Of a stretch of 64,000 nt of DNA, positions 13,749 through 22,598 are shown one piece after another. Source of the DNA: Beduinella massiliensis (GTDB lineage: Bacteria > Bacillota > Clostridia > Christensenellales > Aristaeellaceae). The position numbers and the translations under genes are program-made. Position 1 is the stretch's first letter. Each line of letters opens with the position of its first letter. The notes beneath the pieces were generated by a model, which was given only the letters and a program-made list of their open reading frames with translations, was not told the DNA's origin and ran no database searches. The DNA lies in assembly GCF_900199405.1 (NCBI RefSeq), contig NZ_LT963430.1, forward strand, positions 2,449,605 through 2,513,604. Direction: 5' to 3'.

Positions 13749-15245
13749 TCAGGCACGCCGAACGCCCTTCTTGGGCCGACGCAGGCCTGGATGTGCCTGC
13801 GCGCTCCAGGCACGGGGGTGCAGCAAAATCAGCATAGGGAAGATTTCGAGGCGCCCCGCCAGCATGCAGAAGGAGAGGAACACCTTGGACACCGAGCTGA
13901 ATACGCTGTAATTGCCCGTCACGCCCACTTCGGAGCCAAAGCACGGACCCACGTTGGACAGCATGGAAAGCACTGCCGTAAAGTTCGTCGTCATGCTGAA
14001 CCCGTCCACCGAAATAAATACCGTGCCGAGTACGAGCAGCAGGATAAACGCGAAAAAGAACAGGCCGATCTGCCCCAACGTGCTCTCCTCGATTGCCTTT
14101 CCATCCAGCTTTACGATGGACACGCGGCGCGGCATGAACGTATGCTCCACCTCGCGCCGCACATTTTTGACGAGCAGCAGTATGCGGATCGTCTTGACGC
14201 CGCCTGCCGTCGAGCCTGCGCAGGAGCCCATGAACATCAGCGCCATCAGCACCGCACGGCTGAGCTGCGGCCAGGCGTTGAAGTCGGCGGTCGAATAGCC
14301 CGTAGTCGAAACCACGCTGGCGACCTGAAAGGACGCGTAGCGCAGCGACTGCAAAACGCTGTTTCCGTAGAGCGGCAGGATGCTGCAGGTCACGATTGTG
14401 ACGGCGACGGCCACGACGCTCAGGTAGACGATAACCTCCTCGTTGTGCAGCGCTTTGCGCATGCCGGAGGTTAAAATATGAAAGTAGAACGCAAAGTTCA
14501 GGCCGAACAGAAGCATGAAGACCGTCGTTATCGCGTCGATAGGCGCGGAGTTGTACGCGCCCACGGACAGGTTACGGTTGGAAAAGCCGCCCGTTCCAGC
14601 CGTTCCAAAGGCGTGAATGCAGGCGTCGTACGGGTTCATGCCCGCGAGAAGCAGCGCGAAGATGTTCGATACGGTGAGGATGATGTAGATGATGTAAAGG
14701 ATCTTCGCCGTTTCACCCATGCGGGGTACGAGGCGGCTCACCTCCGGCCCGGGGGATTCCGCCCGCATCAGGTGCGACGTGCGCCCTGTCACCTTCGGGG
14801 TGATCGCCAGCGTCAGCACCAGCACGCCCATGCCCCCGATCCAGTGCGTAAAGCTGCGCCAGAACAGGACGCCGCGCGGCAGCGATTCGATTTCCGACAG
14901 GATGGACGCACCGGTCGTCGTAAAGCCGCTGACCGCCTCAAAGAAGGCGTCTACAAAGCGCGGGATCGCCCCGCTGAAAAAGAAGGGCAGACAGCCAAAA
15001 AGGCTGAGCAGGATCCAGCCCGCGCTCACCACCAGGAACCCTTCCCGGGCGTGCATGTCGTGCGTCTTGGGGCGTACCAGCGTGCTCAGCATCCCCCCGA
15101 CGCATACGAGCAGGACGATGGTCGCAAGAAACGCCATTCTGTCCGGCCCCGCGTAGACCATCGACACGGAAAAAGAGGGCACCATGAGGATTGCTTCCAG
15201 CATGAGAATCTTGCCGAGCAGATTTCCCACAAGCCTGATGTTCAC
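13749..15245 (-). CDS. trkH: TrkH-family potassium uptake membrane subunit
   Basis: 498-residue polytopic channel protein of the Trk/Ktr K+ uptake systems. Four pore regions with selectivity-filter-type glycines are visible: SGFTTTGAS near residue 105, AGTGGFSN near 215, STTGYS near 311, and SNVGPC near 430. The M(x)2 membrane-pore-membrane pattern recurs between them. It overlaps trkA by four bases, with trkA first, so they form an operon. The C-terminus has a basic extension (PRAWSAQAHPGLRRPKKG). The yjdF promoter overlaps the last codons. Confidence 0.92.
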   Translation of the reverse strand: MNIRLVGNLLGKILMLEAILMVPSFSVSMVYAGPDRMAFLATIVLLVCVGGMLSTLVRPKTHDMHAREGFLVVSAGWILLSLFGCLPFFFSGAIPRFVDAFFEAVSGFTTTGASILSEIESLPRGVLFWRSFTHWIGGMGVLVLTLAITPKVTGRTSHLMRAESPGPEVSRLVPRMGETAKILYIIYIILTVSNIFALLLAGMNPYDACIHAFGTAGTGGFSNRNLSVGAYNSAPIDAITTVFMLLFGLNFAFYFHILTSGMRKALHNEEVIVYLSVVAVAVTIVTCSILPLYGNSVLQSLRYASFQVASVVSTTGYSTADFNAWPQLSRAVLMALMFMGSCAGSTAGGVKTIRILLLVKNVRREVEHTFMPRRVSIVKLDGKAIEESTLGQIGLFFFAFILLLVLGTVFISVDGFSMTTNFTAVLSMLSNVGPCFGSEVGVTGNYSVFSSVSKVFLSFCMLAGRLEIFPMLILLHPRAWSAQAHPGLRRPKKGVRRA

Positions 15246-16621
15246 GCCTTACCTCCGCGCGCCTTGAGCACGTCCCTCAGATCGACGACGCCCTGCTGCT
15301 TGGTGATGATGATGACGAAGTCGCCGCCCAGGATGTAATCGTCGCCGAACGGCACGATGATCTGCCCGTCGCGCACGATGACCGCGACCAGCGTCTCCCG
15401 GCTGATGGACAGATCGCGCAGGGGCACGCGGATGTAGGGATCGCCCTCGGCGGCGATGAATTCCAGCGCTTCCGCCCGCCCTTCCAAAATACGGTACATT
15501 CGCTCGATGACCGTCCCGCGGCTGTTGGCGCGCGCGCGCACATAGCGCAGCAGCGTGTCGCAGGTGATCTGCTTGGGCGTAACGACGCTGTCGATCCCCA
15601 TGGAGGAAACGATATCCGTATAGTTGGAGCGGTTGATCTTGACGACGACCTTCTTGACCCCCATCTTCTGCGCGTAGATGCCGGTCAGCAGGTTCTCCTC
15701 GTCCCGGTCGGTGAGCGCGATAAAGGCATCCATATCCCCGATGCCCTCCGACACGAGCAGTTCCTGATCCGTTCCGTCGCCCTGAATGACGTCCGCGTCC
15801 GGAAGCTGCTCGGCCAGCTGGTGCGCCTTGTGCTTGTCGATCTCGATGATGGTGACGTGCATGCCCAAGGTGGCGATCAGCTTGGCGAGGTAGAAGCTGA
15901 TGCGCCCGCCGCCAAGCACCATGACGTTCTGGATGCGCAGCTCGTGCTTGCCCAGCTGACGGAAAAAGGCGGTGATGGTCGGGATATCCGCTGCCACGTG
16001 CACCCGATCTCCCGGCTCGATGACGGTATTGCCGCTTGGGATCACTGCCTCTCCAAAGCGCTCGATGGCGCAGTAGAGCACCTGCGGCAGCCCGGTTGCG
16101 CCGCTGCCCAGCTTGTAAAGCGGCACGCCGACCACGCGGTCGCCAGCCTGCGCGCGAAATTCCACCATCTCCACGCGTCCGCGCGCAAAAATCTCCACCT
16201 TGGAGGCAAAGGGATAGCGCAGCAGGCGGCTGATCTCCAGCGCAGTCGTGCGCTCCGGGTTGACCGCGAGGTCGATCGACAGCTCTTTTTTGATGAGCGA
16301 AAGACTGTTGTTGTACTCAGGGTCGCGGATGCGCGCGATGGCGTACTGCGCGCCCAGATGCTTTGCGATGAGGCAGCAGACCATATTCGTTTCGTCGCTC
16401 GCCGTCGCCGCGATGATGATGTCCGTGTGCTGAGCGTCCGCCTCGACCAGCGTCGGGATGTTCGCTCCGTTTCCCTTGATGCAAAGGACGTCGAGCGTAT
16501 CGATGCTCTTGCTGAGCGCTGTCCCGCTCTTATCAATGATGACGACGTCATGTCCTTCTCTGGAAAGAGACTCCGCCAGCGTATGGCCAACCTTGCCGTC
16601 GCCGACAATCACTACCCGCAT
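15242..16621 (-). CDS. trkA: TrkA, cytosolic regulatory subunit of K+ uptake
   Basis: 459 residues with the duplicated RCK layout: N-terminal Rossmann domain (VIVGDGKVGHTLAESL near residues 4-19), TrkA-C, a second Rossmann domain (VMVLGGGRISFYLAKL near 233) and a second TrkA-C domain. It binds NAD(H) or ATP and gates the TrkH channel. The start at 16619-16621 follows TTGGAG; a longer in-frame extension has no support. Its stop overlaps the trkH start by four bases. An extended -10 (TGCTATAAT, complement of 16661-16669) lies upstream on the minus strand. Confidence 0.92.
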   Translation of the reverse strand: MRVVIVGDGKVGHTLAESLSREGHDVVIIDKSGTALSKSIDTLDVLCIKGNGANIPTLVEADAQHTDIIIAATASDETNMVCCLIAKHLGAQYAIARIRDPEYNNSLSLIKKELSIDLAVNPERTTALEISRLLRYPFASKVEIFARGRVEMVEFRAQAGDRVVGVPLYKLGSGATGLPQVLYCAIERFGEAVIPSGNTVIEPGDRVHVAADIPTITAFFRQLGKHELRIQNVMVLGGGRISFYLAKLIATLGMHVTIIEIDKHKAHQLAEQLPDADVIQGDGTDQELLVSEGIGDMDAFIALTDRDEENLLTGIYAQKMGVKKVVVKINRSNYTDIVSSMGIDSVVTPKQITCDTLLRYVRARANSRGTVIERMYRILEGRAEALEFIAAEGDPYIRVPLRDLSISRETLVAVIVRDGQIIVPFGDDYILGGDFVIIITKQQGVVDLRDVLKARGGKA

Positions 16622-16660
16622 GCTGTACACTCCAATTATGTCATAATGCCAGATGAAGTC

Positions 16661-16669
16661 ATTATAGCA
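16661..16669 (-). promoter_or_regulatory. Extended -10 promoter of trkAH
   Basis: TGC followed by TATAAT on the minus strand, about 40 bases before the trkA start. No convincing -35. Confidence 0.5.
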
Positions 16670-16746
16670 TATCGGCGTCACAGTTGACACATAAATCTTT
16701 GCGGCGGCACATTCTCCCAGGTTTTGCACCGATCCGTTCCCGCTTA

Positions 16747-16755
16747 TGCTATAAT
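16747..16755 (+). promoter_or_regulatory. Extended -10 promoter of the metF operon
   Basis: TGCTATAAT ends 29 bases before the metF start. TTGCAC at 16724-16729 is 20 bases away, too far for a standard -35, so the extended -10 probably drives transcription. No SAM or cobalamin riboswitch fits in the short upstream gap. Confidence 0.5.
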
Positions 16756-16784
16756 ATACCGACGAAACTGACGAGAGGTGTACC

Positions 16785-17651
16785 ATGCAGATCGCTTCCC
16801 TTTTTCATCCGGGCCGTCCGGTCCTTTCCTTTGAAATTTTCCCGCCCAAAGGGGATCTGAGCCTCCCCCGCGCGCAGGAGGTTCTCCAGCGCCTTTCTCC
16901 CCTATCGCCCGATTTTGTGAGCGTCACCTGTTCCGCCGGAGGCGGCGGCAACAGCGAGCGAACCCTTGACATCGCTGCGGAGGCCCAGCGCTCCTTCGGG
17001 CTCACGGCGCTCGCGCACCAGACCTGCGCCGGGTTTACGCGGGATCAGGTCGCGCAAAACATCGCCCGCCTGCGCGCGTCCGGCGTTCAAAACGTGCTCG
17101 CGCTGCGGGGCGACGCTGCGAACGCGGGCGCTCCGCTCGCCTACGTGCACGCGAGCGAGCTCATCCTGACGCTGCACGACGCCGGGCTCTGCGTGGGCGC
17201 TGCCTGCTACCCCGAAGGACATATCGCCTGCGATACGCTCACCGGCGATCTTCTGCACATGAAGGAAAAGGAGGACGCGGGCGCTTCCTTCTTCATCAGC
17301 CAGCTTTTCTTTGAGAACGATATCTTCTTCCGCTTTCTCGACAGCGCGCGTGCCGCAGGCCTTCGCGCGCCCATCTGCGCGGGCGTCATGCCCATCCTGA
17401 GCAAGAGCCAGATTTCCCGCATGATCTTCCTGTGCGGCGCTTCTCTTCCCGCCGCGGTTGTCCGCCTGCTCAACCGTTACGAGGCAGACGAAGCTTCCCT
17501 CCGCAGCGCGGGCATCGACATGGCTGCGGAGCAGGTGCTGGGGCTTCTCTCGGCAGGCGTGGACGGCGTCCACCTTTACACCATGAACCATCCGGACATC
17601 GCAGAGCGCGAGCTCGCTTATCTGAAGGGGAGAGGCTATGTACGCGCCTGA
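16785..17651 (+). CDS. metF: Methylenetetrahydrofolate reductase
   Basis: 288-residue FAD TIM-barrel enzyme that reduces 5,10-methylene-THF to 5-methyl-THF, the methyl donor for MetH. The N-terminal SFEIFPPKGD (residues 14-23) carries the catalytic Glu; VSVTCSAGGGG is near 46-56; FFISQLFFEND near 169-179 binds flavin and folate. First gene of a plus-strand metF - reactivase - metH operon, overlapping the next by 14 bases. In acetogens MetF pairs with MetV or RnfC2; none is visible here, so it serves methionine synthesis. Confidence 0.92.
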   Translation: MQIASLFHPGRPVLSFEIFPPKGDLSLPRAQEVLQRLSPLSPDFVSVTCSAGGGGNSERTLDIAAEAQRSFGLTALAHQTCAGFTRDQVAQNIARLRASGVQNVLALRGDAANAGAPLAYVHASELILTLHDAGLCVGAACYPEGHIACDTLTGDLLHMKEKEDAGASFFISQLFFENDIFFRFLDSARAAGLRAPICAGVMPILSKSQISRMIFLCGASLPAAVVRLLNRYEADEASLRSAGIDMAAEQVLGLLSAGVDGVHLYTMNHPDIAERELAYLKGRGYVRA

Positions 17652-18351
17652 AATCGACCGCGCGGAGATGCTGCGCTATCTTGGTTACGACGCTCGGCAG
17701 CCGGATGCCCGTACCGGGCAGCGCATCGAGGCGATGCTCGACCGCTGCAAGCAGGAGGCCCGTCCCGCCTGGCGCTATGCGATCGCGGATCTCGGCATTC
17801 TGGACGGCGTTCCGCATCTGCTTCCGTGGGGCATTCCGCTTCCCGGCAAGGCGATCACAAGGCACCTGGCCGGAGCAAAAAAGTGCGCAGTCCTCGCGGT
17901 GACGCTGGGCCTCGGCGCGGAACGCGCACTGCGCACCGCGCAGCAGCGGAGCATTGCCGACGCCCTTTTGCTAGACGCAGCGATGAGCGCCTGCGTGGAA
18001 GCCGCCGCCGACGCCTGCAGCCGCGAAGTCGCCCAGGAAGCCGCCCGCCTGGGGCTCAGGGCCGGCGCCCGTTTCAGCCCCGGGTATGCCGATCTGCCGC
18101 TTTGCTGCCAGCAGATTTTTGAAAGCCTGCTGGACATGCAAAAGCAGCTCGGCATTCACCTCACGTCCGGCTATCTGCTCCTGCCGCAAAAGAGCGTCAC
18201 CGCATTCATAGGGCTGTTTCCGGACGAGCCGGTGATCCAGGAGTCCGGCTGCAAAACCTGTGCGCTCTGCCCCGAATGCGCCTATCGCAAAAATGGGCCC
18301 TGCCCTAGCGGTCGAATCGGCTTAAAGGAGGAATCCGATGTTTCACTTTGA
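17638..18351 (+). CDS. Stand-alone MetH activation-domain protein (AdoMet-dependent B12 reactivase)
   Basis: 237 residues matching the vitamin B12-dependent methionine synthase activation domain. The AdoMet-binding region is seen as RFSPGYADLPL near residues 145-155 and TSGYLLLPQKSVTAFIGL in parts near 182-199. A C-terminal cysteine motif C-x2-C-x2-C-x2-C (CKTCALCPEC) plus a later Cys near 225 is extra to the E. coli domain and may bind a metal cluster. It overlaps metF by 14 bases and metH by 14 bases. Because the MetH here lacks this domain, the protein presumably reactivates oxidised cob(II)alamin in trans. Confidence 0.85.
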   Translation: MYAPEIDRAEMLRYLGYDARQPDARTGQRIEAMLDRCKQEARPAWRYAIADLGILDGVPHLLPWGIPLPGKAITRHLAGAKKCAVLAVTLGLGAERALRTAQQRSIADALLLDAAMSACVEAAADACSREVAQEAARLGLRAGARFSPGYADLPLCCQQIFESLLDMQKQLGIHLTSGYLLLPQKSVTAFIGLFPDEPVIQESGCKTCALCPECAYRKNGPCPSGRIGLKEESDVSL

Positions 18352-20677
18352 CGGCGACTTTCTCATCTTCGACGGCGCCATGGGCACGATGCTCCAATGC
18401 AACGGCCTCGCGCCCGGCGAACTGCCCGAACAGTTCAATCTGACCGCGCCCGATGTCGTTTCCGCCATCCATCGCGCCTACGTAGAAGCCGGAAGCGACG
18501 TGGTCTCGACCAACACGTTTGGTGCGAACGCACTAAAATTGGGGGATCAGGTCGAGGCCGTCGTAGGGGCAGGCGTCCGCCTCGCTCGCGCTGCGTCGCC
18601 CCGATACGTCGCGCTGGACCTCGGCCCCACAGGTGCGCTGCTGGAACCCATCGGCAGCCTCTCGTTCGAGGAGGCATACGCCCTCTACGCCCAGCAGGTC
18701 GAGGCGGGCGCAAGGGCGGGTGCGGACCTCGTGCTGATCGAAACGATGAGCGATCTGTTGGAGGTCCGGGCGGCTATCCTCGCCGCCCGTGAGCATTCCT
18801 CCCTGCCTGTCTTCGCGACGATGACCTTCGCGCAGGACGGACGCACCTTCCTGGGAACCGACCCAGAAACCGCCGCGATCACGCTGGAGGCGCTGGGCGT
18901 CAGCGCGCTGGGCGTCAACTGCTCGCTGGGCCCAAAGGAACTGCTCCCCATCGTCCGACGCATGGCCGCCGTGACGCACGTTCCTCTCCTCGTGCAGGCA
19001 AACGCCGGGCTTCCGCGCATGGAAGATGGCCAGACCGTGTACGACGTGACGCCGGAGACATTCGCCGCCTGCGCCGTCGAAATGGCGGGCATGGGCGTCA
19101 CGCTCTTCGGCGGATGCTGCGGTACGACGCCCGAGCACATCCGTGCGCTGCGCACCGCGCTTTCCTCAACGCGGCCCGTGCGCCGCGCGGCTCCGGATTT
19201 CCTGGCGGTCACGAGCGGACAGCGCACCGTGTTTTTGAGCTCCGGCCCCGCCGTCGTCGGCGAACGCATTAACCCTACCGGCAAGCGCCGTCTGAAGGAA
19301 GCGCTTCGCTCCGGCGACGACGAATACGTGGTAAAGGAGGCGCTCTCGCAGCAGGATGCGGGCGCGGATCTGCTGGACGTCAACGCCGGCCTGCCCGACA
19401 TCGACGAACCGGCGGTGCTCTCGCGGCTCGTGCGCGCCATTCAGGCCGTTTCGCCGCTGCCGCTTCAAATTGATTCCGCCGACCCCTCCGCCATCGAGGC
19501 CGCCGTGCGTGTCTATAACGGAAAACCGATCATCAACTCGGTAAACGGCAAGGAAGAGAGCCTGCGCACGATTCTGCCCATTGCGCGCCGCTACGGTGCG
19601 GCCGTCGTTGGCCTGACGCTCGATGATTCGGGTATTCCCGCTACGGCAGAGGGACGCTTCGCCATCGCGGAGCGCATTCTGAATCGCGCGCTCGCCCTCG
19701 GCATTCCCCGCTCCGACGTCCTCATCGACTGCCTGACGCTCACCGCCTCCACGCACCAGTCGCAGGTTCTGGAAACGGTGCAGGCGCTACGGATGGTCAA
19801 GGAGCGGCTGGGGCTGTACACCGTGCTGGGCGTCAGCAACGTTTCCTTCGGGCTGCCCGCCCGCGAATCGCTCAACGCAGCGTTCCTCGCCGCCGCGCTG
19901 GGCGCGGGGCTCGACCTGCCCATCATCAATCCCCTCTCCGCCTCCATGCAGACGGTTCTTGCCTATCGCGTGCTCTGCGGGCAGGATACGGGCGCCGCGC
20001 ACTTCATCGAATGCGCAGCGGCACAGGCCCCTGCGTCTCCCGCGCAGAACGAAAGCGCCGACCTGCGCACGCTCATTCTGGGCGGACGCAAGGGACAAAT
20101 CGTGAACGCGCTGCGCGCGCTGCCGCCTACGGAGACGCCGCTTTCGATCATCAACGAGCGCTTTATCCCCGCGCTGGACGAGGTCGGCGCGCGCTTTGAA
20201 CGAGGCGAAATCTTTTTGCCGCAGCTCATGGCCTCCGCCGAGGCGGTTAAAGCAGGCTTTGACTACCTGCACGGCCTCGAAAGGACGCCGCGGGAGGCAG
20301 CGAAAGGCCCCATCCTCCTGGCTACCGTCAAGGACGACATACACGACATCGGCAAAAATATCGTGCGCATGCTGCTGGAAAACTACGGTTACCGGGTGAT
20401 CGACCTGGGGCGTGACGTGCCGCCGGAGGAGATCGTGGAAACGGTGCGCCGCGAGGGCGTGCGCCTCGTTGGACTCAGCGCGCTGATGACTACCACCGTC
20501 AAATCCATGCAGCGAACGATCACGGCGATTCGTGAAGCCGGCGCGGATTGCCGCGTCATGGTCGGCGGCGCGGTGCTCACGCCGGAATATGCCAAAATGG
20601 TCGGCGCGGACTATTATGCGCGTGACGCCGCGGAAGCGGCGCGCATTGCGGGCGAATTCTTTTCAAAGGAAGCGTAA
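18338..20677 (+). CDS. metH: Cobalamin-dependent methionine synthase lacking the activation domain
   Basis: 779 residues. Homocysteine-binding barrel at about 1-285, with zinc-ligand cysteines in GVNCSLGP and GGCCGTTPEH. Pterin-binding barrel at about 300-560 (GERINPTGKRRLKEA). B12 cap helices at about 575-660, and the B12-binding domain to the end, with the lower-ligand motif DIHDIGKNIV near 668-677. E. coli MetH has some 1230 residues; the missing C-terminus is the activation domain, encoded separately just upstream. It transfers methyl groups from methyl-THF to homocysteine. Last gene of the operon, followed by a terminator. Confidence 0.93.
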   Translation: MFHFDGDFLIFDGAMGTMLQCNGLAPGELPEQFNLTAPDVVSAIHRAYVEAGSDVVSTNTFGANALKLGDQVEAVVGAGVRLARAASPRYVALDLGPTGALLEPIGSLSFEEAYALYAQQVEAGARAGADLVLIETMSDLLEVRAAILAAREHSSLPVFATMTFAQDGRTFLGTDPETAAITLEALGVSALGVNCSLGPKELLPIVRRMAAVTHVPLLVQANAGLPRMEDGQTVYDVTPETFAACAVEMAGMGVTLFGGCCGTTPEHIRALRTALSSTRPVRRAAPDFLAVTSGQRTVFLSSGPAVVGERINPTGKRRLKEALRSGDDEYVVKEALSQQDAGADLLDVNAGLPDIDEPAVLSRLVRAIQAVSPLPLQIDSADPSAIEAAVRVYNGKPIINSVNGKEESLRTILPIARRYGAAVVGLTLDDSGIPATAEGRFAIAERILNRALALGIPRSDVLIDCLTLTASTHQSQVLETVQALRMVKERLGLYTVLGVSNVSFGLPARESLNAAFLAAALGAGLDLPIINPLSASMQTVLAYRVLCGQDTGAAHFIECAAAQAPASPAQNESADLRTLILGGRKGQIVNALRALPPTETPLSIINERFIPALDEVGARFERGEIFLPQLMASAEAVKAGFDYLHGLERTPREAAKGPILLATVKDDIHDIGKNIVRMLLENYGYRVIDLGRDVPPEEIVETVRREGVRLVGLSALMTTTVKSMQRTITAIREAGADCRVMVGGAVLTPEYAKMVGADYYARDAAEAARIAGEFFSKEA

Positions 20678-20691
20678 AGGCCTCTAACCGC

Positions 20692-20719
20692 AAAAAATCC
20701 GCCCTCAGGCGGATTTTTT
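20692..20719. terminator. Bidirectional terminator after metH
   Basis: A-run, AATCCGCC/GGCGGATT stem with a short CTCA loop, T-run. Lies between metH (plus) and the ABC permease gene (minus). Confidence 0.9.
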
Positions 20720-20788
20720 CGCAGAAAAATTGCTTCTTGCGACGCATGCAAGAACGTACGGCGTAAATGGCCGTCCGGAAGAAAAGGC

Positions 20789-21622
20789 TTACTTGACCGA
20801 ACCCAGGATACCCTCAACGAAGCTCTTCTGGAGCGCGAAGAATAGCAAGAGCGTCGGGATCGTGCAGATCGACACAGCCAGCATCACCATGCCGTAATCG
20901 ACCACATAGACGTCCATCGTATTGGCGATCAGGATCGGCATCGTAATCTGCCCCGGACTTTGCAAAATGACCAAAGGCCATAGATACGCGTTCCACGTAT
21001 TCATGAACGTCACCGTCGCGGCCGCCGCGTAGGTCGGCTTCATGATGGGCATGTACATCTGAAGAAAGATGCGGAACTCGCCCAGCCCATCGATGCGCGC
21101 CGCCTGAATGATCGCGTCAGGGAACGTCTGCGTTCCCTGACGGAACATGAAGATCAGGAACGCCGTCGAAATCGAGGGCAACATGACGCCGAGCAGCGTG
21201 TTGTTCAGCTTGAGCTGACTGAACATGCGGAACATCGGGATCAGCGTCGCGGCCGCAGGCACCATCATGGAGAGCATCAGAAGGCTCATGACCATGTTCT
21301 TGTACTTATCGCGATAGACCACGAAACCGTAGCCCGCGAGGGAGCTCACGAACAGCGCCACCAGCGTCGTCACCGTCGCGTTGCGCAGGCTGTTGAAAAA
21401 CGCCGTGCCCACCTTGTAGTTCCCCGTCAGCGCCTTCCAGTTTTCTATCAGGTTTGCGCCCGGCAGCATCCGCATTTCCATGATCGCCTGGTTGGAGTTC
21501 GTCGCGGAAACGAGCATCCAGTAGAACGGGAAGGCCGACAGGAACGCGGCCAACGTCAAAAAGGCGTACTTTGCCACGCGCGCGGGATGTACCTTTCTGT
21601 GCCTTGCCTTGATTTGGCTCAT
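20789..21622 (-). CDS. Carbohydrate ABC transporter permease (MalG type)
   Basis: 277-residue membrane protein with six segments and the cytoplasmic EAA loop (AARIDGLGEFRIFLQMYMP, near residues 188-206) typical of CUT1 sugar importers. The C-terminus FVEGILGSVK is the usual MalG-type ending. It overlaps the other permease gene by four bases. Order on the minus strand is binding protein, permease, permease. No ATPase gene is present, as in many CUT1 systems that share an MsmK/MalK-like ATPase. Sugar specificity cannot be read from sequence. Confidence 0.88.
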   Translation of the reverse strand: MSQIKARHRKVHPARVAKYAFLTLAAFLSAFPFYWMLVSATNSNQAIMEMRMLPGANLIENWKALTGNYKVGTAFFNSLRNATVTTLVALFVSSLAGYGFVVYRDKYKNMVMSLLMLSMMVPAAATLIPMFRMFSQLKLNNTLLGVMLPSISTAFLIFMFRQGTQTFPDAIIQAARIDGLGEFRIFLQMYMPIMKPTYAAAATVTFMNTWNAYLWPLVILQSPGQITMPILIANTMDVYVVDYGMVMLAVSICTIPTLLLFFALQKSFVEGILGSVK

Positions 21623-22524
21623 TCCTTGTCACCTACCTTCATCTGGATAAACGCGAGGATCGCGACCATGATGAATATCGTGTACGCGAGCGCCGACGCG
21701 TAACCGAACTGCGGCACCTGCTCGAACGTCAGCTTGTAAATGTACGTCGATATCGTGGTCGTCGCATTGTTCGGCCCGCCCTTCGTCATGTTCTTGACCT
21801 CGTCGAAGAGCTGCAGCGTACCGTTGGTGGAAAGCACCGTCGTCATCAGGATGACGGGCTTGAGCAGCGGAACGGTGATCTTCGTAAACTGCTGCACCGA
21901 GGATGCGCCGTCGATGCGCGCCGCCTCGTACACCTGATAGTCGATGTTTTGCAGGCCCGCCAGATAGAAGATCATGTTGTAGCCCGTCCAGCGCCAGAGC
22001 ATCGTGACGATGATGATGATCCTCGCGCTCATCGGGGAGGTCAGGAAGGGAAACGGCTCGGATATGAATCCCCAGCTCAGCAGCAGCGTGTTCACGAGGC
22101 CCGAAGGTGAAAAAATCTGCTTGAAGATGATCGAGCAGGACACCAGCGACGTGGCGCACGGCAGGAAGATCAGCGTTCTGAAGACGCCCTTGAACTTCAG
22201 CGTCTTGTCGTTGAGCAGGGAAGCCAGCAGCAGGGCCATCACGAGCATGATCGGCACCTGAATGATCAGATAGAAGAACGTGTTGCCGACCGCCTGAATG
22301 TAAACCTTATCCTTAAAAAGGCGCGTGTAGTTGTTAAGGCCGTTCCAGCTCAGGTTATTCCCCTTGCCCTTTTGCAGGGAAAGGATGAATGCCTCAATCA
22401 TCGGATAGAAGCAGAGCACGAGGATGAGCGCGACCGCCGGCAGGATGAACAGCCATCCTACACGGTTGATGTGGTGCTCAAGGCCCCGGCTTTTCTTTCG
22501 GGGCTTCGCATTGGTTGTGGTCAT
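21619..22524 (-). CDS. Carbohydrate ABC transporter permease (MalF type)
   Basis: 301-residue permease with six membrane segments, beginning after a basic N-terminus (near residue 24, VGWLFILPAVALILVLCFYP in parts). The EAA loop (AARIDGASSVQQFTKITVP) is near residues 205-223. The ATG at 22522-22524 has TTGGAGG seven bases upstream; the in-frame TTG ahead of it is part of that site. Forms the transmembrane pair with the downstream permease. It follows the binding-protein gene after a 74-base gap holding a stable hairpin. Confidence 0.88.
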   Translation of the reverse strand: MTTTNAKPRKKSRGLEHHINRVGWLFILPAVALILVLCFYPMIEAFILSLQKGKGNNLSWNGLNNYTRLFKDKVYIQAVGNTFFYLIIQVPIMLVMALLLASLLNDKTLKFKGVFRTLIFLPCATSLVSCSIIFKQIFSPSGLVNTLLLSWGFISEPFPFLTSPMSARIIIIVTMLWRWTGYNMIFYLAGLQNIDYQVYEAARIDGASSVQQFTKITVPLLKPVILMTTVLSTNGTLQLFDEVKNMTKGGPNNATTTISTYIYKLTFEQVPQFGYASALAYTIFIMVAILAFIQMKVGDKE

Positions 22525-22551
22525 GCCGATCGCCTCCAACTCTTTGAAAAG

Positions 22552-22580
22552 AGGGATGCCGGACTCCGTCCGGCATCCCT
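22552..22580 (-). other. Intercistronic hairpin between binding-protein and permease genes
   Basis: AGGGATGCCGGA and TCCGGCATCCCT form a perfect 12-bp stem with a 5-base loop, with no T-run. Such hairpins commonly protect the binding-protein mRNA and let it exceed the permeases. Confidence 0.7.
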
Positions 22581-22598
22581 GCTGGGAACACGCAAGGA

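Noticed and set aside
16630-16784. SAM or cobalamin riboswitch before metF
   Set aside because: The space between the extended -10 and the start codon is about 29 bases, too short for either.
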